NCBI GenBank assembly: GCA_026986235.1 | Contig: JALSOY010000026.1 | Location: forward strand, 1 to 18,711 | Direction: 5' to 3' | DNA from: Caldifarciminota bacterium | Lineage (GTDB): Bacteria > Hydrothermota > Hydrothermia > B15-G9 > WFZT01 | Length of the DNA stretch: 18,711 nucleotides | Shown: piece after piece, positions 6,784-13,439 of the stretch | How the letters are laid out: each line of letters begins with the position of its first letter | Numbering within the stretch: the first letter of the stretch is position 1 | Program-made: the position numbers and the translations under genes | Notes under the pieces: model-generated | Databases searched by the model: none | Seen by the model: only the letters and a program-made list of their open reading frames with translations | Told to the model about the DNA's origin: nothing

Positions 6784-7935
6784 ATGTTAAAAATCATCGC
6801 CTTTACGGTCATCGGGCTTATGAACACAAGAGGCGTATGGATCACGGCAAGACAACTCAGACCTCCAAACTCGGCCGTGGAAATCGTTGAAAATGCAAGA
6901 GAACTGGGACTCAACGCCCTGTTTGTTCAGGTCGTAGTCGGAGGATATGCCTACTATAGATCAAAAATACTCCCTGTCTCCGAGTATATTGGAGACAGGG
7001 ACCCCCTTAAAGAAGTAATCGATGAAGCCCACAAATACGGAATTCAGGTACACGCCTGGGTTAACTCTGTACTTTTCTGGTCACTGAGAACCCCACCAAA
7101 AGACTCAAATCATGTCTATTACAGACACCCTGACTGGTTTCTCGTTGACGATAACGGGAAGAACACAAGGTATTACACAAGGGAAGAATTTTTGAGAGCA
7201 GGATTTGATGGCCTTTTCCTTGAACCGAGGAAAAAGGAAGTTAGAGACTTTATCGCATCTATTTTCCAGGAGATAGCATCAAACTACGATGTGGACGGCC
7301 TTCATTTTGACTTCATAAGATACCCCGGATATTCATACGGTTACGATGAAAATATCCGGAAAGATTTCGTCATGGAACATGTTTACGATCCAATTCTCAC
7401 TCCCTACATTTCGAGGATAAAATCTCCCCACTGGAACACCCTGAGGGTCAAAAACCTTTACGAAAGGTACGCAGAGTACAAGTTTAAGCTCTGGAACGAA
7501 ACACGGGTAACTGCGGTAAGGGAGATCGTCCGTGAAGTCAGGGAAAGGGTGAAAAACATCAACCCTGAAATCGATATCTCTGCGGCGGTCTTCGCAAATG
7601 TGGGTTCTGCCTACATATCCCTTGGTCAGGACTGGAGGACCTGGAACGAAGAGGGACTTCTCGATATCACGATCCCCATGGCCTATACCCCATCTGTGAG
7701 AACATTTGAAAAATACCTCGATTACTGCACTGCGGGAAAGGGGAATTCAAAATTACTTATGGGTATCGGCGTCTGGTTTGATACCTTTAATAAAAATTTC
7801 GTCAGGAAAGAACTGGAAATGGTCAAAAATTCAAAGAAAACCGACGGATTTGTAATCTTTGCCTATGTCCATCTCAAAGAAAGCAGGGAACTGAGAAAGA
7901 TCGTAAAGGAATTTACGGGGGGAATTGTACACTAA
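6784..7935 (+). CDS. GHL10-family glycoside hydrolase-like protein (TIM barrel)
   Basis: 383 residues from the ATG at 6784; in-frame TTG 6757 and ATG 6760 would add eight or nine residues. The start of the barrel, TRGVWITARQLRPP, is followed by LGLNALFVQVVVGGYAYYRS. Next come DPLKEVIDEAHKYGIQVHAWVN and the strongly conserved strand VDGLHFDFIRYP (about residues 175-186), the family signature of putative glycosyl hydrolase-like 10 proteins (PF02638/DUF4015 group). Later strands include LDITIPMAYTP and LLMGIGVWF. A short hydrophobic start (LKIIAFTVIGL) may be a signal peptide, but it is weak. The family is linked to cell-wall or extracellular polysaccharide cleavage; substrate unknown. It stands alone between two divergent or convergent units. 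No Shine-Dalgarno is visible. Confidence 0.8.
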   Translation: MLKIIAFTVIGLMNTRGVWITARQLRPPNSAVEIVENARELGLNALFVQVVVGGYAYYRSKILPVSEYIGDRDPLKEVIDEAHKYGIQVHAWVNSVLFWSLRTPPKDSNHVYYRHPDWFLVDDNGKNTRYYTREEFLRAGFDGLFLEPRKKEVRDFIASIFQEIASNYDVDGLHFDFIRYPGYSYGYDENIRKDFVMEHVYDPILTPYISRIKSPHWNTLRVKNLYERYAEYKFKLWNETRVTAVREIVREVRERVKNINPEIDISAAVFANVGSAYISLGQDWRTWNEEGLLDITIPMAYTPSVRTFEKYLDYCTAGKGNSKLLMGIGVWFDTFNKNFVRKELEMVKNSKKTDGFVIFAYVHLKESRELRKIVKEFTGGIVH

Positions 7936-7971
7936 AGTTAAAAGTCCTCCATTTAGAGAGATACCCGGGAA

Positions 7972-8838
7972 TTACGATAATAATTTCAGGTCTTTCTGAA
8001 GTTTTAACTCAACCGGCATGTTCAGAGGAGTTATTACTTTTATTGCACGGTCAGGGCATACATCATAGCACTTCATACACCTTATACAGTCAACATCGTC
8101 AGGATTTTGCCATATTCTGATTTCCATGGGGCAAACATTGTAACAGAGGTCACACCTTGAACACTTATCAAGATCCACATGCATTCTGATAAAGGCGAAT
8201 CTGTTGAAGAGTGAAAAGATCGCCCCAAGTGGACACATCATCCTGCAAAAAGGTCTTTTTGTTGTTATAAAGAGGGCGAGGAAAAAGATCAGGAGTCCAT
8301 ATTTGACATAAAAGTGGGTGGTCAGAAGGTCGTAGAGGGATGAGCCCATGGATTTAACAGGATTCCACGAGAGGAGAGGAATACCAGCCTCTATGGTTCC
8401 GGCGGGACAGAACTTGCAGAACCAGGGCTCCATTAAGATTATGGGTAACAGTATTGTAAGTATGGCAAGGACTACATACTTAATGTACTTGACCCACTCC
8501 GGAAGCCTTATTTTGTACGAGGGAATTTTGTAAAGGAGTTCTTGAAATAGCCCAAATGGGCAGATCCAGCCACAGGGAGCCCTTCCAATAAGTCCACCGA
8601 TAAATCCAAAAAAGCCGAGCATGAAAAAGGGTATCTGCCTGAGTGTTAAAAAGTGCTGAAATGTCCCTATGGGACAGGCAAATCTGGAAAGAGGACAGGA
8701 GTAACAGTTCAGGGCAGGAGCTGGAACACTTTTAAAAATCCCCTGATAGATGGCCTGGCCGATGAGCACCCCTTTGACATAACTGTCAATTGCGGCCGTA
8801 CTGATGTATTGAAAAAGTCTTCTGATTTTAGAAGTCAT
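7972..8838 (-). CDS. NapH/CcoG-like membrane polyferredoxin (4Fe-4S)
   Basis: 288 residues with four or five membrane segments and many Cys motifs. Membrane-facing sets are C45xxC48...C55P, C89xxxC93P, C141xxC144P and C198xxxC202P. Two classical [4Fe-4S] motifs follow at 226-236 and 251-261 (CxxCxxCxxxCP). This is the NapH/RdxA-type architecture, in which membrane CxxxCP motifs and a cytoplasmic-type diferredoxin pass electrons between the quinone or ferredoxin pool and an envelope partner. Its ATG overlaps the last base of the stop codon of the small CxxC protein upstream. It diverges from the ArsR/molybdopterin-reductase operon, so electron delivery to that sulfur system is a reasonable inference, not shown. 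Confidence 0.85.
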   Translation of the reverse strand: MTSKIRRLFQYISTAAIDSYVKGVLIGQAIYQGIFKSVPAPALNCYSCPLSRFACPIGTFQHFLTLRQIPFFMLGFFGFIGGLIGRAPCGWICPFGLFQELLYKIPSYKIRLPEWVKYIKYVVLAILTILLPIILMEPWFCKFCPAGTIEAGIPLLSWNPVKSMGSSLYDLLTTHFYVKYGLLIFFLALFITTKRPFCRMMCPLGAIFSLFNRFAFIRMHVDLDKCSRCDLCYNVCPMEIRIWQNPDDVDCIRCMKCYDVCPDRAIKVITPLNMPVELKLQKDLKLLS

Positions 8839-8984
8839 TACTCAAGCCCTATACAGGAGAAACATATAAGGGATGCGTTCATGTTGATCTCGTTGTTTTC
8901 ACCGGCTTTCACACCGTAGAAGAGTAAAAAACCGGATACAACAAGAGTAAGGATGAAGGCAAAAATCCACTTTTTCCCACGCAT
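8838..8984 (-). CDS. small CxxC membrane protein, CD1871A-like
   Basis: 48 residues from the ATG at 8984: MRGKKWIFAF, a single hydrophobic helix (about 6-24), a short polar stretch, and the C-terminal MNASLICFSCIGLE with Cys41 and Cys44. A single TM followed by a terminal IC-x-x-CIG is the pattern of the CD1871A family of CxxC proteins, typically encoded beside NapH-like polyferredoxins, as here (one-base TAATG overlap). The frame stays open up to 9086, but the extra N-terminus is not hydrophobic, has no ribosome site and would span the promoter, so I prefer the short form. The CxxC may be a dithiol redox partner of the polyferredoxin. Confidence 0.72.
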   Translation of the reverse strand: MRGKKWIFAFILTLVVSGFLLFYGVKAGENNEINMNASLICFSCIGLE

Positions 8985-8992
8985 CGGCGGAA

Positions 8993-9022
8993 AGTTTACC
9001 GTCTGAAAAACTGAACTGTCAA
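8993..9022 (-). promoter_or_regulatory. promoter of the CxxC/polyferredoxin pair, leaderless layout
   Basis: On the minus strand: -35 TTGACA (9017-9022), an 18-base spacer and -10 TAAACT (8993-8998). Eight bases follow before the ATG at 8984, which has no Shine-Dalgarno. This supports both the short start of the small gene and a leaderless mRNA. Confidence 0.6.
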
Positions 9023-9156
9023 ACAGAATTGGGAACTCAATGAAACTCCTTCTCAGAAAACCGGGGAATCCCACCAGTACCTGCAAGTTTTTGAAAAATT
9101 GCGAATTGGTATCATTATAAATTAGGACTTTAGCTAAATTATATTTTATAAAACAT

Positions 9157-9185
9157 TTGACATTAAATACTTAACGGGATATAAT
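9157..9185 (+). promoter_or_regulatory. consensus promoter of arsR and the sulfur-reductase operon
   Basis: A textbook match: TTGACA (9157-9162), 17-base spacer, TATAAT (9180-9185). The ATG of arsR is at 9195, nine bases after the -10, so transcription should begin at or within three bases of the start codon. Such a strong promoter would need a repressor, consistent with the overlapping palindrome and the encoded ArsR protein. Confidence 0.85.
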
Positions 9186-9193
9186 TATAACCC
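9176..9193. promoter_or_regulatory. candidate ArsR operator
   Basis: An 18-bp near-perfect palindrome (16 of 18 positions symmetric) reading GGGATATAATTATAACCC. It covers the -10 box and the expected transcription start of arsR, a typical site for autorepression by an ArsR-family dimer. A second perfect palindrome, TTTAGCTAAA (9129-9138), lies between the divergent promoters and could be another contact. Binding is inferred. Confidence 0.5.
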
Positions 9194-9194
9194 T

Positions 9195-9533
9195 ATGGCT
9201 GAAAATAACTATCTTGATGACTTAACGGTACTTCAGGCTGAGCTCTGTAAGTCCTTCACCAATCCCGTGAGGATTGCCATTATCCGCATCCTTGCGGAAG
9301 GTGAAAGGTCAGTCTCCCAGATTTCCTCTCTTCTCGCAGTTCCTGTGCAGAACATCTCACAGCACATGAAAATTCTCAGGGAAAACGGCATTGTGGGCTC
9401 AAGGCGTTCCGGACACAGCATCATTTACTTTATTGACAACAGGAAACTTTTGAAGGTCTGCCAGCTCATGCGAGAGGCACTCGTTGAAATATTGAGAGAA
9501 AAAGTAATGATGCTTCAGAAGAATATTGAATAG
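9195..9533 (+). CDS. ArsR-family winged-helix repressor
   Basis: 112 residues. FTNPVRIAIIRILAEGERSV (about 21-40) is the ArsR helix 2-3 region. SQISSLLAVPVQNISQHMKIL is the helix-turn-helix with recognition helix, and GIVGSRRSGHSIIYFI is the beta-wing. There are just two cysteines, Cys18 in helix 1 and Cys89 in the C-terminal dimer helix. No ELCVCDL metal motif is present, so it is not a classical arsenic/cadmium sensor; a thiol switch sensing sulfane sulfur, as in SqrR/BigR, is possible though its Cys positions differ from theirs. It is the first gene of the sulfur-reductase operon, and its stop codon abuts the AGGAGG that serves the next gene. It probably controls both divergent units. Confidence 0.87.
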   Translation: MAENNYLDDLTVLQAELCKSFTNPVRIAIIRILAEGERSVSQISSLLAVPVQNISQHMKILRENGIVGSRRSGHSIIYFIDNRKLLKVCQLMREALVEILREKVMMLQKNIE

Positions 9534-9543
9534 GAGGTTTTAT

Positions 9544-11874
9544 ATGAAAATCACACGAAGGAAGTTCCTCAAAGGAACCGCACTAACCGTAGGGACCTCC
9601 CTCCTTTCACCCGGTGTTTCAAAAGCGAGGAGGAGACCTCAGACCTGGCATGGCCGGGAAAGAGTGGAAGAGATCCCCTCTACATGTGAAATGTGTTTCT
9701 GGAGGTGCGGAATCATAGGTGAAGTGAAAAACGGAAGGCTTGTGAGAATCAAGGGAAATCCCCTTCATCCCAACAACCAGGGGAAAATATGTGCACGGGG
9801 CAACGCAGGGGTAAAGCTCGTCTATGACCCTGACAGGCTCAAGTATCCCCTTATGAGAGTGGGTAAGAGGGGAGAAGGTAAGTGGCGTCGTGTAACCTGG
9901 GACGAAGCTCTGGATTTTATGACCGGCAAGATGAACGAGATCAGGGAGAAATACGGTCCTGAAGCTGTTGCTCTCTTCCCTCATGGTTCATCTGCTCGAT
10001 TCTTCAAAATGGCAATGCTCCACTGGGGATCACCGAACTTTGCGGTCGCCTCGTTTAACCACTGCCGTGGCCCCAGAGATGTGGGATTTAAGCTGACTTT
10101 TGGAACAAGTCCGGGATCACCTGAGAGGATTGATCTTGAGAACACCTCAATGATCGTCCTTATAGGATCTCATCTCGGTGAAAATATACACACGGGGCAG
10201 GTAAAACAGTTTGCTGACGCATTATCCCGTGGAGCAAAGCTGGTCGTGGTTGATCCAAGGTTTTCCACAGCGGCATCCAAAGCCGACTGGTGGCTACAGA
10301 TCAGGCCCGGCACTGACCTTGCCCTCCTCCTTGCCTGGATCAATGTTTTAATAGAAAAAAATCTGTATGACCAGGAATTTGTCAGTAAATACACCACAGG
10401 GTTTGACCAGCTCAAAAGAGCGGTAAAGGACTATACTCCGGAATGGGCGGAGAAAATTACAGAGATCCCGGCATCTATAATCAGACAAACGGCAGTGGAA
10501 ATGGGGGTAAGGAAGCCCTCGGTGGTCATCCATCCGGGAAGACATACCACCTGGTATGGAAATGACACACAGAGATCGAGGGCGATCGCTATCCTTGTGG
10601 CACTACTCGGTGCGTGGGGAAGGCCAGGTGGCTACTTCATGCCAACAAAACACAAAACCGCAAAGTGTCCCTGTGAACCTGAAGCAAATCACAACAACAA
10701 TGTCTGTAAAGCCCGGGGAGACGGAAAGTATCCCTTTGCCGAAGAAGGTGTCCCCTCTCACTGCGTCATCGAGGCAACAAGGACCGGTAAGCCCTACCCG
10801 ATAAAGGGCTGGATCGTATACGGACAGAACATCATTCAATCTGTTCCCGAGCCTCAGAAGACCGTTGAAGCCATTAACAAACTCGACCTCATGGTGGTGG
10901 TGGATGTCATGCCCACCGATCCCGCCCTCTACGCCGACCTGATTCTACCTGAAGCGACCTACCTTGAAAGGTACGACGCTCCCATAGTGGTTTCAAACTG
11001 GAAGACCCCCTATGTGGCCTTCAGACAGCCCGTGGTAAAACCTCTGTTTGAGGCCAGAGAACCCTACTGGATTGCAAAAGAGTTTCTCAAAAAGATGGGA
11101 CTCAAGGACTGTTTCCCCTGTGGCACCATCATAGATGTTATAAACAGAACATTGAGTCCCCTGGGGATCACGACGGACGATCTTTCAAAAACCGGTGTGG
11201 TCTCCTTTCCAGGCAATCCTTTTCCAGAAGAGCCATTTAGATTTAAAACTCCCACCGGAAAAATTGAGCTCTACTCCACGAGACTCGCAGCGGCAAACAT
11301 CTCGCCTGTCCCGGTTTACACACCAGTTGAAGATCCTCCCAAGGGTTTCTTCAGACTCCTTTACGGTAGATCCCCTGTACATTCCTTTACCCGAAGCATC
11401 AACAACGAGTGGCTTAACGAGATTATGCCAGAAAACTCCGTCTGGATAAACGACGAGGCAGCCAGAATCATGGGATTAAAACGGGGAGACGAAGTCTATC
11501 TCATCAACCAGGACGGCGTGAGAGAGGGTCCTGTCAAAGTGTTCATCACACCCGGAATAAGGGACGACTGCGTGTTTGTCGTTCACGGTTTTGGCCAGAG
11601 AAACCCCATGATGAGAAGAGCTTACAGGAAAGGAATTTCTGATAATTTCCTCATTTCGAGGATTGTCCCTGATCCAGAGACAGGCGCCTCGGGTATGAGG
11701 GTGAATTTTGTCAAGATAGAGAAGGACGGTAAGGTACTTGAATATGTCCCCCGTGGATACGAGGAGAGGATAAAACGAGCCCGTGCTGCATTTATCAAGC
11801 CGGAAGTCAAGATCGAGAAAGTGAAGCCCGTCCAGCCGGCCCCCCAGGAAGAAGAGGAGGAAGAGGGTTGTTAA
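9544..11874 (+). CDS. psrA: Tat-exported molybdopterin oxidoreductase, polysulfide/thiosulfate reductase-type catalytic subunit
   Basis: 776 residues. I chose the ATG at 9544 because AGGAGG (9532-9537) lies six bases upstream and the protein then begins with a twin-arginine signal (TRRKFLKGTALTVG). A [4Fe-4S] set Cys48, Cys51, Cys55, Cys83 precedes the molybdopterin domains. Cys174 in FNHCRGPRD is at the molybdenum-ligand position of Psr/Phs enzymes. HPGRHTTWYGNDTQRSRA and the C-terminal dinucleotide-binding domain (NEWLNEIMPENSVWIN onward) complete the fold. An insert carries extra cysteines 375, 377, 388 and 407. It likely reduces polysulfide, thiosulfate or sulfur on the outer face, or runs in reverse. 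The tail is odd: a Pro-rich linker, six Glu and terminal Gly-Cys, shared with the rhodanese at 13436. The substrate cannot be fixed by sequence; other Psr/Phs-clade oxyanion reductases remain possible. Confidence 0.88.
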   Translation: MKITRRKFLKGTALTVGTSLLSPGVSKARRRPQTWHGRERVEEIPSTCEMCFWRCGIIGEVKNGRLVRIKGNPLHPNNQGKICARGNAGVKLVYDPDRLKYPLMRVGKRGEGKWRRVTWDEALDFMTGKMNEIREKYGPEAVALFPHGSSARFFKMAMLHWGSPNFAVASFNHCRGPRDVGFKLTFGTSPGSPERIDLENTSMIVLIGSHLGENIHTGQVKQFADALSRGAKLVVVDPRFSTAASKADWWLQIRPGTDLALLLAWINVLIEKNLYDQEFVSKYTTGFDQLKRAVKDYTPEWAEKITEIPASIIRQTAVEMGVRKPSVVIHPGRHTTWYGNDTQRSRAIAILVALLGAWGRPGGYFMPTKHKTAKCPCEPEANHNNNVCKARGDGKYPFAEEGVPSHCVIEATRTGKPYPIKGWIVYGQNIIQSVPEPQKTVEAINKLDLMVVVDVMPTDPALYADLILPEATYLERYDAPIVVSNWKTPYVAFRQPVVKPLFEAREPYWIAKEFLKKMGLKDCFPCGTIIDVINRTLSPLGITTDDLSKTGVVSFPGNPFPEEPFRFKTPTGKIELYSTRLAAANISPVPVYTPVEDPPKGFFRLLYGRSPVHSFTRSINNEWLNEIMPENSVWINDEAARIMGLKRGDEVYLINQDGVREGPVKVFITPGIRDDCVFVVHGFGQRNPMMRRAYRKGISDNFLISRIVPDPETGASGMRVNFVKIEKDGKVLEYVPRGYEERIKRARAAFIKPEVKIEKVKPVQPAPQEEEEEEGC

Positions 11875-11886
11875 GGAGGAGAAAAA

Positions 11887-12630
11887 ATGGCTAAATATGC
11901 AATGGTTATCAATGTTCAGAGATGTGTTGGCTGCCACGCATGTGAGCTCGCCTGTAAAGCTGAATGGGGAGTTCCAGAGGATATGCACAGAACCTGGGTA
12001 AAACCCACTCATCCCACCGCTCTAAAAAGAGGGGGTGGACTTTTCGAACTCGTCGCTGCCTTCTATGTGGGACAGTGTAACCACTGTGACAACCCCACAT
12101 GTGTCCCCGCCTGCCCCACGGGAGCCACTTACAAAAGGGAGGATGGGATCGTCGTTGTTGACCATGACCTCTGTATCGGATGTGGCTACTGTGTCGATGC
12201 ATGTCCCTACGGTGCGAGATACATCCACCCTGAACTTAAAAAGGTTGATAAATGCGACTTCTGCGCCCCGAGACTGGAAAAGGGACTTGAGCCCGCCTGC
12301 GTTGAAACCTGTATCACAGGGGCAAAGGTCTTTGGTGACCTCGAAGATCCAACAAGTGAAGTTTTCAAGCTCGTTTACGAAGAAAATGCACGGGGTATCA
12401 CCTCCCCTGAAGTCAACATAGGCCCGAATGTTTACTATGTAGGCGATGATAAAAAAGTTGACCTCATTATCAACAAATTCCCACCCAGAAAGCCAGAACT
12501 TCCGACTCCAGCATCCCTATTTGAAAAGTTGCTTAAACCCCTTATCAGCCTGGGTGTCGTCGCCTCTTTCCTCGGTGCGTCAGTTGCCTTCTTTGTACAG
12601 CTTTTTAAAGGCGAAGAAAAATTCGAGTGA
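11887..12630 (+). CDS. psrB: four-cluster ferredoxin subunit with C-terminal membrane anchor
   Basis: 247 residues with all 16 cysteines for four [4Fe-4S] clusters: 13/16/19/23, 64/67/72/76, 96/99/102/106 and 123/126/138/142, as in PsrB/PhsB/NrfC/FdhB electron-transfer subunits. There is no signal peptide, so it would travel with the Tat-exported catalytic subunit. A C-terminal hydrophobic helix (about 216-239) anchors it to the membrane, a trait more like FdnH/HybA-type subunits than soluble PhsB. It passes electrons between the cytochrome b subunit and the molybdenum site. AAGGAGGAG precedes the start, 12 bases after the psrA stop. Confidence 0.9.
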   Translation: MAKYAMVINVQRCVGCHACELACKAEWGVPEDMHRTWVKPTHPTALKRGGGLFELVAAFYVGQCNHCDNPTCVPACPTGATYKREDGIVVVDHDLCIGCGYCVDACPYGARYIHPELKKVDKCDFCAPRLEKGLEPACVETCITGAKVFGDLEDPTSEVFKLVYEENARGITSPEVNIGPNVYYVGDDKKVDLIINKFPPRKPELPTPASLFEKLLKPLISLGVVASFLGASVAFFVQLFKGEEKFE

Positions 12631-12638
12631 GGTGAGTT

Positions 12639-13439
12639 ATGAGAAAAGAGATCTTTGAAAAATTCTTACCGCTGACATTTGAGGAGAGAGAGGAACTCAA
12701 GAAAAAGAAGCTAAAAAAACACGACATTGCGACTATCTATCTCCACTGGTTCAACGCCCTCGTATGGTTCGTTGAGCTCGTGACGGGATCCGCTCTCATT
12801 ATTTCAAAATACTACAGGTTTACACCGGAGTTCTGGCAGAAAATCTGGCTCGAAATATTTGGATCAAGGGGGAATATGCTGAAATTCCACATCATGGTTG
12901 GAGTTACCTGGATTATCGTTCTGCTGATCTACGGTATTTTCGGTTACAGAAACTACCTCCTCGGGTACATCAAAAACATGCTGATACTGACGAAGGATGA
13001 CATAGAATGGGTGATCAAAAGGGGACAGCTTATCCTTGGCAAAAAGGTTACCCTTCCACCACAGGGTATTTACAACGGCGGTCAGAAGCTGTATGCGTGG
13101 GATGTGGCAGTGGGTACAATTTTGATTGCTATAACCGGCCTGGTAATGGCGTTTCACCTGGGCGGAGCCGGTACCGTCAGGTGGGCCATTGCCATTCACT
13201 TCCTCGGCGTGGGAATGGTGGTTATGGGCCTTTTCGTTCACATCTACATGGCCGCTTTCATGCCCGAGGAACGCCAGTCCTTTTTCTCCATGTTCACAGG
13301 GTATGTCAACGAACTTTACGCCTATGAGCACCACTTCAAATGGTGGCAGGAAATGGTGAAAGAGAGGGAGAAGTGGCTTGAATCCTACAAAAAAGAGATA
13401 GAGAAGGAGCTTCAAACCCACGAGGAGGCAAAGGCATGA
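12639..13439 (+). CDS. cytochrome b membrane subunit (FdnI/PhsC-like di-heme)
   Basis: 266 residues with four main membrane spans. Likely heme ligands are His36 (YLHWFNALVWF), His84 (KFHIMVGVTW), His187 (AIHFLGVG) and His201 (FVHIYMAAF). The motif YNGGQKLYAWD (145-155) matches the NxGQK motif of formate-dehydrogenase gamma/PhsC-type cytochromes, near the quinone site. Both ends are highly charged and cytosolic. It would link the menaquinone pool to the ferredoxin subunit, making the trio a complete membrane-bound respiratory oxidoreductase. GAGGTGAG precedes the start, and its stop overlaps the rhodanese start (ATGA). Confidence 0.88.
   Translation: MRKEIFEKFLPLTFEEREELKKKKLKKHDIATIYLHWFNALVWFVELVTGSALIISKYYRFTPEFWQKIWLEIFGSRGNMLKFHIMVGVTWIIVLLIYGIFGYRNYLLGYIKNMLILTKDDIEWVIKRGQLILGKKVTLPPQGIYNGGQKLYAWDVAVGTILIAITGLVMAFHLGGAGTVRWAIAIHFLGVGMVVMGLFVHIYMAAFMPEERQSFFSMFTGYVNELYAYEHHFKWWQEMVKEREKWLESYKKEIEKELQTHEEAKA

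Noticed and set aside
8985..9086. Extended 82-residue version of the CxxC mini-protein
   Set aside because: The extension has no ribosome site, would put a non-hydrophobic segment before the TM helix, and covers the promoter boxes.
9526..9543. Earlier ATG for the molybdopterin subunit overlapping arsR
   Set aside because: AGGAGG at 9532-9537 is spaced for the ATG at 9544, which places the twin-arginine motif at the very N-terminus.
9544..13439. Formate dehydrogenase, suggested by the FdnI-like cytochrome and the anchored ferredoxin subunit
   Set aside because: The Mo-ligand region (FNHCRGPRD, Cys174) and the overall order match Psr/Phs enzymes, and the operon continues with rhodaneses and a sulfur transporter. 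A low chance remains.
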